NCBI GenBank assembly: GCA_963783105.1
Contig: CAWAMI010000003.1
Location: 983,299-1,047,298, forward strand
DNA from: JAVEDQ01 sp963783105
GTDB taxonomy: Bacteria > Actinomycetota > Actinomycetes > Frankiales > Frankiaceae
Length of the DNA stretch: 64,000 nucleotides
Reading direction: 5' to 3'
Made by a program: the position numbers and the translations under genes. Of this stretch, positions 25,215 to 33,122 are shown one piece after another; position 1 is the first letter of the stretch; each line of letters opens with the position of its first letter. The notes beneath the pieces are model-generated. The model had not been told where the DNA came from. It ran no database searches and was given only the letters and a program-made list of their open reading frames with translations.

Positions 25215-26524
25215 CCGGCAAGCAGCGCGACGACCACCTGCCCGAGGGGTCCCCGGACCTCCCGGCCGGTGGCAGCGTCGGCGGGAGCGACCCGAACACC
25301 CGCCGGGTGGCGGGTCACCAGGGTGAGACGGCGGCCCAGGCGAGCGGCAGCGTGATCGGTCGCCTGCGGAACGCGAAGAACGCCGACCGCAGCGAGCGCG
25401 AGCACGGCCCCGGCGACCGCGGCGGCGTCACGGACCAGCCCGTCGCGGCCGGTGCCATCACCGACGGGTCGTTCCAGCAGAGCTACTCGGACCGCGGCGA
25501 GCACGCACGCGGTCCTGCCGGCGATTCCATGGTGGGCCGCCGGGGCGTCGCCGACGACGTGCAGTTCCAGGGCCCACGGCCCGAGGACGTCGACCGCCGG
25601 CGGGAACGGCGGGCCGAGCGCGTCGTCGCGTTCTGGTTCATGGTGTCGGTCGCCGCGACGATCGCCTTCGTGATCATGAACTTCGCCGGGGATACGCACA
25701 AGCAGTACTACACACCGGTCCTCGGCGTGACTCTCGCCCTCGCGGTCTCCGGGCTGGGCATAGGCCTGGTGCACTGGGCCAAGCGGCTCATGCCGGACGA
25801 GGAAGCCGTGCAGGAGCGCGAGCCGCACTTCTCCCGGCAGGAGGAGTACGAGGCCGCGGAGGCGACCTTCGCCAAGGGCTTCGACGAGATCGGTATCGCC
25901 CGCCGTCCGCTGCTGCGGCGCACCCTGCTGGCGGCAGGCGGCGCCCTCGGGCTCATCGCCGTCGTGCCGATCCTCAACTTCGGCAAGCTGATCGGGCGCA
26001 GCCCGGAGGACCTCGAGACGACGAGCTGGGCGACCGAACCGGGTGAGCCGCCGAAGCGCCTGGTGACCCAGGACGGCATCCCGGTGCGCCTCGGCGACGT
26101 CGCCGGTGGCGGCCTGCTCACGGTGTTCCCCGGCAAGCTCAAGCCCGGCACCACCGACGAGTACGAGGAGCCGGACCTCCAGACCAAGGCCGACTCGACC
26201 GTGATCCTCATCCGGCTGCGTCCGGATCAGCAGGTCACGCCCCAGAACGGCAAGGACGACTTCGTGGTCGACAACCACGTCGCCTACTCGAAGATCTGCA
26301 CGCACGCGGGTTGCCCGGTGTCGCTGTACGAGCAGCAGACGCACCACCTGCTCTGCCCGTGTCACCAGTCCGTGTTCGACGTCCTCGACGGTGCCCGGCC
26401 GATCTTCGGTCCTGCCGCTCGTCCGTTGCCCCAGTTGCCGCTCGGCGTCGACGAAGAGGGGTACTTTGTAGCCAGGGGCGACTTCTCAGAACCTGTTGGA
26501 CCTTCCTTCTGGGAGCGCGGATGA
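25211..26524 (+). CDS. qcrA: Menaquinol-cytochrome c reductase Rieske iron-sulfur subunit
   Basis: A 437-residue Rieske protein of the actinobacterial type. Residues about 1-135 are a long hydrophilic N-terminus rich in Gly, Asp and Arg, longer than usual. Three transmembrane helices follow (about 140-160, 170-190 and 235-255). The C-terminal Rieske domain carries CTHAGC and CPCHQS, the Cys/His ligands of the [2Fe-2S] cluster. ATG 25211 overlaps the qcrC stop (ATGA), and the stop overlaps qcrB in the same way. Confidence 0.95.
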   Translation: MTGKQRDDHLPEGSPDLPAGGSVGGSDPNTRRVAGHQGETAAQASGSVIGRLRNAKNADRSEREHGPGDRGGVTDQPVAAGAITDGSFQQSYSDRGEHARGPAGDSMVGRRGVADDVQFQGPRPEDVDRRRERRAERVVAFWFMVSVAATIAFVIMNFAGDTHKQYYTPVLGVTLALAVSGLGIGLVHWAKRLMPDEEAVQEREPHFSRQEEYEAAEATFAKGFDEIGIARRPLLRRTLLAAGGALGLIAVVPILNFGKLIGRSPEDLETTSWATEPGEPPKRLVTQDGIPVRLGDVAGGGLLTVFPGKLKPGTTDEYEEPDLQTKADSTVILIRLRPDQQVTPQNGKDDFVVDNHVAYSKICTHAGCPVSLYEQQTHHLLCPCHQSVFDVLDGARPIFGPAARPLPQLPLGVDEEGYFVARGDFSEPVGPSFWERG

Positions 26525-28098
26525 GCAGTTTGACCGCTACGGCGGCCCGGAAGGCGCACAAGGGCCTCGACGACCGGATGGCGGGCGCGAACTTCCTGCG
26601 CCGCAGCATGAACAAGGTCTTCCCGGACCACTGGTCGTTCCTGTTGGGCGAGATCGCTCTCTACAGCTTTGTCGTCCTGCTGTTGTCGGGGACCTACCTG
26701 ACGTTCTTCTACGACCCGAGCATGTCGGAGACGGCCTACAACGGCTCCTACGCGCCGCTGCACGGTGTCCAGATGAGTCAGGCGTACGCCTCGACCCTCC
26801 ACATCTCCTTCGACGTGCGCGCCGGCCTGGTGTTCCGGCAGATCCACCACTGGGCGGCATTGCTGTTCGTCGCCTCGATCGTGGTGCACCTGTGCCGCAT
26901 CTTCTTCACCGGAGCGTTCCGCAAGCCTCGCGAGATCAACTGGCTGATCGGCGTCCTGCTGCTGATCCTTGCGATCACCGAGGGCTTCGCCGGGTACTCG
27001 CTGCCGGACGACCTGCTCTCCGGTACCGGCCTTCGTATCGCCTACTCGATCGCCCTATCCATACCGGTCATCGGCACGTGGGCAGCCTTCCTCGTGTTCG
27101 GCGGGGAGTTCCCGGGTGAGGTGATCATCCCGAGGCTCTACGTCATCCACATCCTGCTCGTACCCGGCGTGCTGCTCGCGTTGATCAGCGCGCACATGGG
27201 CATCCTGTGGCATCAGAAGCACACCCAGTTCCGGGGCCCGGGCCGCACCGAGCACAACGTCGTCGGCTCGCGGATGTACCCGGTGTTCGCGATCAAGACC
27301 GGCGCGTTCTTCATGATCGTGTTCGGGATGTGTGCGGCGCTCGGCGGCCTCGCGCAGATCAACCCCATCTGGCTGTACGGCCCCTACGACCCGGCTCAGG
27401 TGTCCGCGGCCTCGCAGCCCGACTGGTACGTGGGCTTCCTCGACGGATCGACCCGTCTGTTCCTGCCGTGGGAGTTCCGGGGCTTCGGGGTGACCCTGTC
27501 ACCGCTGTTCTGGCCCGCCATCGTCTTCGCGGGAATGGTGTTTACCCTGCTCATGGTCTATCCATGGCTGGAAGCCTTCCTGACCAAGGACAGGGACTAC
27601 CACAACCTGTTGGACAAGCCCCGGGACAACCCCAAGCGCACGGCGCTCGGCGTGGGGTCGCTCTCGTTCTACGTCGTGCTGGTCATCTCAGGCGGCAACG
27701 ACGTCGTCGCGAAGACGTTCAACATCTCCCTGAACGTGATGACGTGGGCGGGCCGTATCGGATTGATCGTCATACCGCCGATCGCCTACTTCATCGCCAA
27801 ACGCGTGTGCGAGGCGTTGCAGCGGCACGACCACGAGCTCGAGGAACACGGGATCGAGACGGGCATCATCCGGCAACTGCCGAGTGGCGAGTTCGTCGAG
27901 GTCACGATTCCGAAGCCGGCGCCGAAGCACATCGAGCTCACGCCGGTACCGCCTGACGACATCACCTCGCACGAGGTCGAGACCAAGGGCGGGGTCCTCG
28001 ACCGGGCCGGCCGCGCGATGAAGGACTTCTTCGTCGAGCGCGGCGAGGAAGAAGGGTCCCGCACCCCCGAGGAGAACGTCGGCGGTCGCCGCAGCTGA
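26521..28098 (+). CDS. qcrB: Menaquinol-cytochrome c reductase cytochrome b subunit
   Basis: A 525-residue cytochrome b. Heme-ligand histidines are visible in FRQIHHWAALLFVASIVVHL and, further on, in LYVIHILLVPG and LISAHMGILWHQKH. The quinol-oxidation (Qo) motif appears as PDWYVGF. The charged C-terminal tail (residues about 425-525) is an actinobacterial extension. It oxidises menaquinol, and QcrCAB forms a supercomplex with the aa3 oxidase. It is the last gene of the ctaE-qcrCAB operon and is followed by a strong hairpin. Confidence 0.96.
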   Translation: MSSLTATAARKAHKGLDDRMAGANFLRRSMNKVFPDHWSFLLGEIALYSFVVLLLSGTYLTFFYDPSMSETAYNGSYAPLHGVQMSQAYASTLHISFDVRAGLVFRQIHHWAALLFVASIVVHLCRIFFTGAFRKPREINWLIGVLLLILAITEGFAGYSLPDDLLSGTGLRIAYSIALSIPVIGTWAAFLVFGGEFPGEVIIPRLYVIHILLVPGVLLALISAHMGILWHQKHTQFRGPGRTEHNVVGSRMYPVFAIKTGAFFMIVFGMCAALGGLAQINPIWLYGPYDPAQVSAASQPDWYVGFLDGSTRLFLPWEFRGFGVTLSPLFWPAIVFAGMVFTLLMVYPWLEAFLTKDRDYHNLLDKPRDNPKRTALGVGSLSFYVVLVISGGNDVVAKTFNISLNVMTWAGRIGLIVIPPIAYFIAKRVCEALQRHDHELEEHGIETGIIRQLPSGEFVEVTIPKPAPKHIELTPVPPDDITSHEVETKGGVLDRAGRAMKDFFVERGEEEGSRTPEENVGGRRS

Positions 28099-28107
28099 CG
28101 CCTCTCG

Positions 28108-28153
28108 CACGACACCGAGGGCCCCGGAGCACCGCTCCGGGGCCCTCGTCGTG
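28108..28153 (+). terminator. Terminator hairpin after qcrB
   Basis: A perfect 14-bp stem (28117-28130 with 28134-28147) has a three-base ACC loop, extended by an outer CACGAC/GTCGTG pairing. There is no T-tract, as is common in high-GC actinobacteria. It lies ten bases after the qcrB stop. Confidence 0.8.
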
Positions 28154-28210
28154 CATGCGGCGGGTGACCGACGCGCCAGGGCGCCACGAGCCCCTCCGGA
28201 GCGCGACGGC

Positions 28211-28216
28211 TAGCGT
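28211..28216 (+). promoter_or_regulatory. Leaderless -10 (TAGCGT) for the NYN gene
   Basis: TAGCGT ends seven bases before GTG 28224 and supports that start over upstream in-frame GTG codons (28215) and the open frame from 28155. Confidence 0.5.
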
Positions 28217-28223
28217 GCTCCTC

Positions 28224-28640
28224 GTGCTGCAGGTCCTGGTCGACGCCGACAACGTGCACCGCAGCCGGCTGCTCGGCGTGCTGACCGCGCTACCCCCGGG
28301 GGCCCGTGTGGTGGCCGCGGGCAGCCCCGCAGTGCTGCGGCCCGTCCCGTGGCCGCCGGAGGCCCTGCTGCTCCCCCGCACGGGCTGGCAACGCGCAGAC
28401 CTCGACCTCGCGTCGGCCTACGAGCCGGACGAGGGCCCGCTCATCGTCGTCAGCGGGGACGGCGACTTCGCGCACCTCGCGCGCCGGCACGCGGGACACG
28501 TACTGGTGGTGAGCGAGGCGCCCTCCGCCGCGCTGCGCGGGGTCGGCACGGTCCTCGATCCGGTGCACGACGGCGTCGACGCCGTTCGCGAGTGGATTCG
28601 CGCAGCTTCGGCACAACGGCGGCCGCACCACCACGGATGA
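28224..28640 (+). CDS. Small NYN-domain protein
   Basis: A 138-residue protein beginning LQVLVDADNVHRSRL, with the first acidic motif of a PIN/NYN nuclease. A second acidic patch is VVSGDGDFAHLARRHAGHV, followed by a helical C-terminus. The fold suggests a metal-dependent RNase or RNA-binding protein. It is a single-gene unit between the qcrB terminator and the next gene. It is distinct from the large NYN protein at 14515-15858. GTG 28224 is chosen from the leaderless motif. Confidence 0.7.
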   Translation: MLQVLVDADNVHRSRLLGVLTALPPGARVVAAGSPAVLRPVPWPPEALLLPRTGWQRADLDLASAYEPDEGPLIVVSGDGDFAHLARRHAGHVLVVSEAPSAALRGVGTVLDPVHDGVDAVREWIRAASAQRRPHHHG

Positions 28641-28724
28641 AGCGGCGTGGCTTATCGCGTTTACCCCGACAACCGAACGGCGGGGTGCTTCAATCCTGAT
28701 GATCAGTTCGTCGAAAGGAATCCC

Positions 28725-29279
28725 GTGAGCGAGTACGGCTCCCAACAGCAGGGCCAGACGCCCTACGGCGCCCCCCAGCAGAACCCGTACGGCAACCAGC
28801 CCCAGCAGAACCCCTACGGCAACCAGCCCCAGCAGAACACCTACGGCAACCAGCCCCAGCAGTACCAGGGCACGGGCGGCAGCGGCCGGATCGGCAAGCG
28901 CCGCAACCCCCTGGCTTCCTGGCTCGGGCTGCCGTTGATCACCCTTGGCATCTACAGCCTGGTCTGGATCTACAAGACCAACAAGGAGATGTCGGAGTAC
29001 GACCCCCGCATCCAGGTCAATCCGACGATGTCCGTTCTGGCCTTCTTCCCCGGCTTCATCCTCATCGTGCCGCCGTTCGTGGCCGCCTGGCGTCTCAGCA
29101 ACCGGGTTGCGCAGGCGCAGCGCACCGCGGGCGTGCCTGAGTGCACCCCGGTCCTCGCGTTCATCCTGTGGATGTTCGTGGCGAGCACCGGTGTGCTCTA
29201 CCTGCAGTCCGAGATCAACAAGATCTGGGACCGCTACCCCGGTGCCCAGGAGGGCCAGCAGGTCCCGCACTTCGGCTGA
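28725..29279 (+). CDS. DUF4234-like membrane protein with PQQNPYGNQ repeats
   Basis: A 184-residue protein with a disordered N-terminal tail (residues about 1-55) rich in Gln, Asn, Pro, Tyr and Gly, then two to three transmembrane helices (LGLPLITLGIYSLVWIYKTN, then about residues 97-120 and 138-160). The short loop with EMSEYDPR between helices is typical of DUF4234 proteins. GTG 28725 follows AAAGGAA at a good distance; the frame extends upstream to 28647 but without signals. The function is unknown; the N-terminal repeats could mediate protein contact at the membrane. Confidence 0.8.
   Translation: MSEYGSQQQGQTPYGAPQQNPYGNQPQQNPYGNQPQQNTYGNQPQQYQGTGGSGRIGKRRNPLASWLGLPLITLGIYSLVWIYKTNKEMSEYDPRIQVNPTMSVLAFFPGFILIVPPFVAAWRLSNRVAQAQRTAGVPECTPVLAFILWMFVASTGVLYLQSEINKIWDRYPGAQEGQQVPHFG
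28773..28868 (+). repeat. 27-bp tandem repeat coding PQQNPYGNQ
   Basis: Three full 27-base units (28773-28799, 28800-28826, 28827-28853) and a partial fourth encode PQQNPYGNQ with single substitutions. The units keep the reading frame of the DUF4234-like gene. Such repeats often vary in number between strains. Confidence 0.9.
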
Positions 29280-29302
29280 GCCGACCTGCACGAACTCGGC
29301 GA

Positions 29303-29333
29303 GGCCCGGGTCCCTCCTTCGAGGGCCCGGGCC
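29303..29333 (+). terminator. Terminator hairpin after the DUF4234-like gene
   Basis: GGCCCGGG plus CCCT pairs with AGGGCCCGGGCC, apart from one bulged T, around a loop of about six bases, and TTGTT follows. It serves the plus-strand gene ending at 29279. Confidence 0.75.
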
Positions 29334-29357
29334 TTGTTCCGTGAGACCTCGGCCAGC

Positions 29358-29835
29358 TCACAGCCAGCGGCGCACGCGCCGCGTGTAGTCGTCGTACGGC
29401 GCGCCGAACCGTGCGTGCAGAAACCGTTCCTCGGGGCGGACGGCGCCCCAGAGAATGAGCAGAACTGCGACCGGGAACAGCACGAGGCCCCAGAACGTGA
29501 ACGCCAGCAAAGCCCCGCCGAGGTAGAACGCGAGCAGGCCGACGTACAAGGGGTTGCGGGAGAGTCGGTACGGCCCCTCCTCGATCATCGCGCGCGTCGC
29601 CTGCCCCGGCAGCAGCCCGGTGTCGTGCCGGCGGAACATCCACAGCGACCAGCCGTTCACCCGAGGAAGAACAGCACCAGCGCCCAACCGAGAGGGACCC
29701 GCCAACCACCGAGGTCGATGGGATCCCCCCGAGCCGGCTGGCCAGCCAGCCGACGAGCAGGGGCGCGCCGATCGCGACCGGTGGCCAGAGCCGGAACGCG
29801 ACCGCCTCGTCGGGATCACCAGGACCGTGCGCCAT
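29358..29835 (-). pseudogene. Isoprenylcysteine methyltransferase-like protein, two frameshifts
   Basis: A protein of the ICMT/phospholipid methyltransferase family can be followed only across three frames. The N-terminal part begins at ATG 29835 (FRLWPPVAIGAPLLVGWLAS). A middle piece reads DPIDLGGWRVPLGWALVLFF. The C-terminal part contains the family motif IEEGPYRLSRNPLYVG and ends DYTRRVRRWL. One missing G in the six-base C run at 29725-29730 (plus strand) and one missing base near 29656-29663 would restore about 160 residues with no gap. It is either a young pseudogene or the result of two sequencing errors. Related enzymes methylate isoprenylated or lipid substrates at the membrane. Confidence 0.75.
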
Positions 29836-29930
29836 GCCCTCATCTTCGCGGGACGGCGCCGAAGGCAGAACAGGCAGCGCCCGTCAGCGGATCTCCCGGA
29901 CGAGGAACGTCGCGCGGCCCGCCCGAAGCG

Positions 29931-29991
29931 ATCAACTGCACCCGGTCGTGTCCCTGACCAGGACATCGAACTCACGAGGGGCAGTTGATCA
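29931..29991. repeat. Intergenic palindromic element (GATCAACTGC arms)
   Basis: GATCAACTGC at 29931-29940 is the exact inverse of GCAGTTGATC at 29982-29991, with about 41 bases between. The interior contains a smaller hairpin, TGTCC..GGACA. It sits between the damaged ICMT-like gene and the end of ctaF. It could be a ctaF terminator or a repeat element. Confidence 0.6.
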
Positions 29992-30033
29992 ACAAGCTGC
30001 GCGCCCCTCCGGGCGAGGACTTCTGGGTAGCCC

Positions 30034-30447
30034 TCAGCTGTCCTCGGGCGAGAACCGGTTGCGGTACTGCTCGAACACCAGGCCGACGGCGGTGTAGAGG
30101 ACGAAGACAGCACCGATGATCGCCAGCCACACGCCGAAGATCAGGCCGAGCAGGGTCGCGAACAGTGCGAAGGCGATGAAGAAGGGCCAGTAGCTCCGTG
30201 GGCTGAAGTTCCCCAGCTCTCCGGCCCCGTCCGCCACCTCGGCGTCCGGCAGGTCCTGCGGCCGCGGTTCCATCCTGCGAGCCGTGAACAGCAGGTACCC
30301 GCCGATCAGCACGCCGAGCCCCATGCTGATGAACAGCGCGACGACGCCCGCCGTCTCCGTCTTCTCGTCGATGAGGATCCAGTAGACCGTCGCGGCCGCG
30401 CCGAGGAAGACGGCGTAGATCGTGAAGATGATGCCTTCGACCTTCAT
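30034..30447 (-). CDS. ctaF: Cytochrome c oxidase subunit IV (actinobacterial type)
   Basis: A 137-residue subunit with four hydrophobic segments, beginning KVEGIIFTIYAVFLGAAATV and ending QYRNRFSPEDS. The pattern matches the actinobacterial CtaF family, which stabilises the aa3 oxidase. ATG 30447 follows the ctaD stop after only two bases, so it is the third gene of ctaC-ctaD-ctaF. Confidence 0.92.
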   Translation of the reverse strand: MKVEGIIFTIYAVFLGAAATVYWILIDEKTETAGVVALFISMGLGVLIGGYLLFTARRMEPRPQDLPDAEVADGAGELGNFSPRSYWPFFIAFALFATLLGLIFGVWLAIIGAVFVLYTAVGLVFEQYRNRFSPEDS

Positions 30448-30449
30448 GA

Positions 30450-32138
30450 TCAGACCGATTCTGGCGAGGCGTGGTACTCGCCCCGACCGACGACGTCCGG
30501 ATAGTGCAGGTCGAACGCCGGCCGCTCGGAGCGGATACGGGGCAGCGAGACGAAGTTGTGCCGCGGCGGCGGGCAGGACGTGGCCCACTCGAGCGAGTTG
30601 CCGTGGCCCCACGGGTCGTCGCCGACGGCGAGGTCCCCGTGCTTGTAGGACTTGAACACGTTGTAGAAGAAGACGATCTGCGATGCGCCGAGCAGGAAGG
30701 CGCCGACCGTCGAGGCGGTGTTGAAGTCCGTGAACCCGTCGGCTGCGCTGTAGTCGGCGACACGGCGCGGCATGCCCTGGATGCCCAGCAGGTGCTGGAT
30801 GAGGAAGGTCAGCTGGAAGCCGATGAACTGCGTCCAGGCGTGGATCTTCCCGAGCCGCTCGTCCAGCATCCGCCCGGTCATCTTCGGGAACCAGAAGTAG
30901 ATGCCGGCGTAGCCACCGAAGACGGCCGACCCGAACACCACGTAGTGGAAGTGGGCGACGACGAAGTAGGAGTCGCTGACGTGGAAGTCGATGGGCGGGC
31001 TGGCCAGCAGCACACCGGTCAGGCCACCGAACAGGAAGGTGATCAGGAAGAAGACGGCCCAGAGCATGGGCGTCTCGAAGGTGATCTGCCCGCGCCACAT
31101 GGTGCCCACCCAGTTGAAGAACTTCACGCCGGTCGGCACCGCGATGAGGAACGAGAGCAGGGCGAAGAACGGCAGGAGCACGCCGCCGGTCACGAACATG
31201 TGGTGCGCCCAGACCGCGATCGACAGGGCGCCGATGCCGATGGTCGCGAAGACGAGGCCCTTGTAGCCGAACAGCGGCTTCCGGCTGAAGACCGGGAGGA
31301 TCTCGGTGATGATCCCGAAGAACGGGATGGCGATGATGTAGACCTCGGGATGGCCGAAGAACCAGAACAGGTGTTGCCAGAGCAACGCACCCCCGTTCGC
31401 GGCATCGAAGACGTGCGCTCCGAAGGCTCTGTCGGCGAACAGCGCGAGCGAGGCGGCGGCGAACACCGGGAAGGCGACCAGCACCAGGATGCCGGTGATC
31501 AGCATGTTCCAGGTGAAGATCGGCATCCGGAACATCGTCATGCCGGGCGCGCGCAGCGTGATGATGGTCGTCACGAGGTTGACGGCGCCGAGCACCGTGC
31601 CGAGTCCGGAAAGCGTCAGGCCCAGGATCCACATGTCGGAGCCGACGTGCGGCGAGTACTGCAGGCTGTTGAGCGGCGCGTAGGCGAACCAGCCGAAGTC
31701 GGCCGCCCCGTCCGGGGTCAGGAAGCCGGCGACCACGATGGTGCCGCCGAAGGCGTACATCCAATAGGCAAGCGCGTTCAGGCGGGGGAACGAGACGTCC
31801 GGGGCCCCGATCTGCAGCGGCACCAGGTAGTTCGCGAACCCGAAGGCGAGGGCCGGCGCGAACAGGAACATCATGATCGTGCCGTGGATCGTGAACAGTT
31901 GGTTGTACTGCTCGTTCGACAGGAACTGCAGGCCCGGGCGGGCCAGCTCGGCGCGCATGAGCTCGGCCATGATCCCGGCGAGCACGAAGAAGATGAACGA
32001 CGTGACCGTGTACATCACGCCGATGGTCTTGTGGCTGGTGGTGGTGATGTATCCCAGCAGCGGGGTGCGTTCGGGAGCGGCCGAGACCTCGGCCTCGATC
32101 TCCTGAGGCGATGCTGCCGGATCGTGGAGAAGGGTCAT
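30450..32138 (-). CDS. ctaD: Cytochrome c oxidase subunit I
   Basis: The 562-residue catalytic subunit of the aa3 oxidase, with 12 transmembrane helices. The CuB ligand and Tyr cross-link region is HPEVY, followed by the HH pair in WAHHMFV; the heme ligands are in VAHFHYVVFGSAVFG. The low-spin heme ligand lies in FTIHGTIMMFLF. It reduces oxygen to water and pumps protons. ATG 32138 overlaps the ctaC stop (ATGA) and has GGGAG upstream. Confidence 0.97.
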   Translation of the reverse strand: MTLLHDPAASPQEIEAEVSAAPERTPLLGYITTTSHKTIGVMYTVTSFIFFVLAGIMAELMRAELARPGLQFLSNEQYNQLFTIHGTIMMFLFAPALAFGFANYLVPLQIGAPDVSFPRLNALAYWMYAFGGTIVVAGFLTPDGAADFGWFAYAPLNSLQYSPHVGSDMWILGLTLSGLGTVLGAVNLVTTIITLRAPGMTMFRMPIFTWNMLITGILVLVAFPVFAAASLALFADRAFGAHVFDAANGGALLWQHLFWFFGHPEVYIIAIPFFGIITEILPVFSRKPLFGYKGLVFATIGIGALSIAVWAHHMFVTGGVLLPFFALLSFLIAVPTGVKFFNWVGTMWRGQITFETPMLWAVFFLITFLFGGLTGVLLASPPIDFHVSDSYFVVAHFHYVVFGSAVFGGYAGIYFWFPKMTGRMLDERLGKIHAWTQFIGFQLTFLIQHLLGIQGMPRRVADYSAADGFTDFNTASTVGAFLLGASQIVFFYNVFKSYKHGDLAVGDDPWGHGNSLEWATSCPPPRHNFVSLPRIRSERPAFDLHYPDVVGRGEYHASPESV

Positions 32139-32962
32139 CGTCCACTCCCTGCGACCGGGGCGGGGCCGGCCGCCTGCGTGGCGGCGGCACTACGGAAGTT
32201 CTGCATCATCGCGTCGAACTGAGCGGGCTCGACGACCTGAAGGGTGAAGTTCATGCGGGGGTGATCCGTCCCGCAGAACTCGGCGCAGCGACCGACGAAG
32301 GTGCCGGTGCGGTCGATCTTGCTGATCTCGAACTCGTTGATCTTGCCGGGGATGACGTCCCGCTTGAACAGGAACTCCGGCACCCAGAACGAGTGGACGA
32401 CGTCGGGCGAGGACTCGATGAAGCGGATGCTGCGGTCCTTCGGGAGCACCAGCACGGGCGTCTCGCCCGGCCGACCGGTGACCTGGCCGATGACCCGGCC
32501 GTTCTCGACGTAACCGAACTGCCACTGCCAGCGGAAGCCGACGACCGAGACGGTGACGTCCGGGTTCGGCGACACCTTGTTGACCTCGATCTCGTCCCGG
32601 GCGGTGAAGTAGAACAGCCCGGCGACGATCACGAACGGGATCATCGTGTACAGGACCTCGACCGGCAGGTTGTAGCGCACCTGCTGCGGGAGCTCGTCGC
32701 TCTTCTTCCGGTAGCGGAAGCTCGCCCACAGGATCAGGCCCCAGACGAGGACGCCGACCGACAGGGCCGCGATCACGGACCCGGACCAGATGTTGTACAT
32801 CCGGGTCGCCTGCGGCGTGATGCCGTGCGGGTAGCCGAAACTCGGCAGCTCACAGCCGGTTGTCGTGAGCAGCACCACGAAGCCCAACAAGCCGAGCCGC
32901 ACCGTGGTGCCCCGGCGGGAGCCGCGCATCCGGTCCGAGCCGGATCGGCGGGAGATGCCCAT
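32135..32962 (-). CDS. ctaC: Cytochrome c oxidase subunit II
   Basis: A 275-residue protein with the CuA site. The N-terminal signal region ends in LLTTTGCELP, a likely lipobox with a lipidated cysteine. Two transmembrane helices follow (about 60-82 and 103-122), then the periplasmic cupredoxin domain with the CuA motif CAEFCGTDHPRM (Cys, Cys, His, Met). It takes electrons from QcrC. ATG 32962 has GGAGGA nine bases upstream. It is the first gene of ctaC-ctaD-ctaF. A TACGCT hexamer at 33030-33025 on the minus strand is a possible -10. Confidence 0.95.
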   Translation of the reverse strand: MGISRRSGSDRMRGSRRGTTVRLGLLGFVVLLTTTGCELPSFGYPHGITPQATRMYNIWSGSVIAALSVGVLVWGLILWASFRYRKKSDELPQQVRYNLPVEVLYTMIPFVIVAGLFYFTARDEIEVNKVSPNPDVTVSVVGFRWQWQFGYVENGRVIGQVTGRPGETPVLVLPKDRSIRFIESSPDVVHSFWVPEFLFKRDVIPGKINEFEISKIDRTGTFVGRCAEFCGTDHPRMNFTLQVVEPAQFDAMMQNFRSAAATQAAGPAPVAGSGR

Positions 32963-33109
32963 CAAAAGCTGTCCTCCAGGTACTGCAGTTCAGGGGGCAG
33001 TTCCGCACTTCAGACGCCGCAGGCAGCGTATCCCAGCAGTCCCCGCGAAGGACGCTCAGCCCCGCCGTGGCACGCGCTGTCGCACAAGCCACACATCGTG
33101 CCGCCGGTC

Positions 33110-33115
33110 TACCGT
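33110..33115 (+). promoter_or_regulatory. Leaderless -10 (TACCGT) for the cysteine desulfurase gene
   Basis: TACCGT ends seven bases before GTG 33123, which favours that codon over the GTG at 33114 lying inside the motif. Confidence 0.5.
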
Positions 33116-33122
33116 GGGCGGC

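Noticed and set aside
30471..32222. 583-codon frame antisense to ctaD
   Set aside because: It mirrors the oxidase gene; composition is a codon-position shadow.
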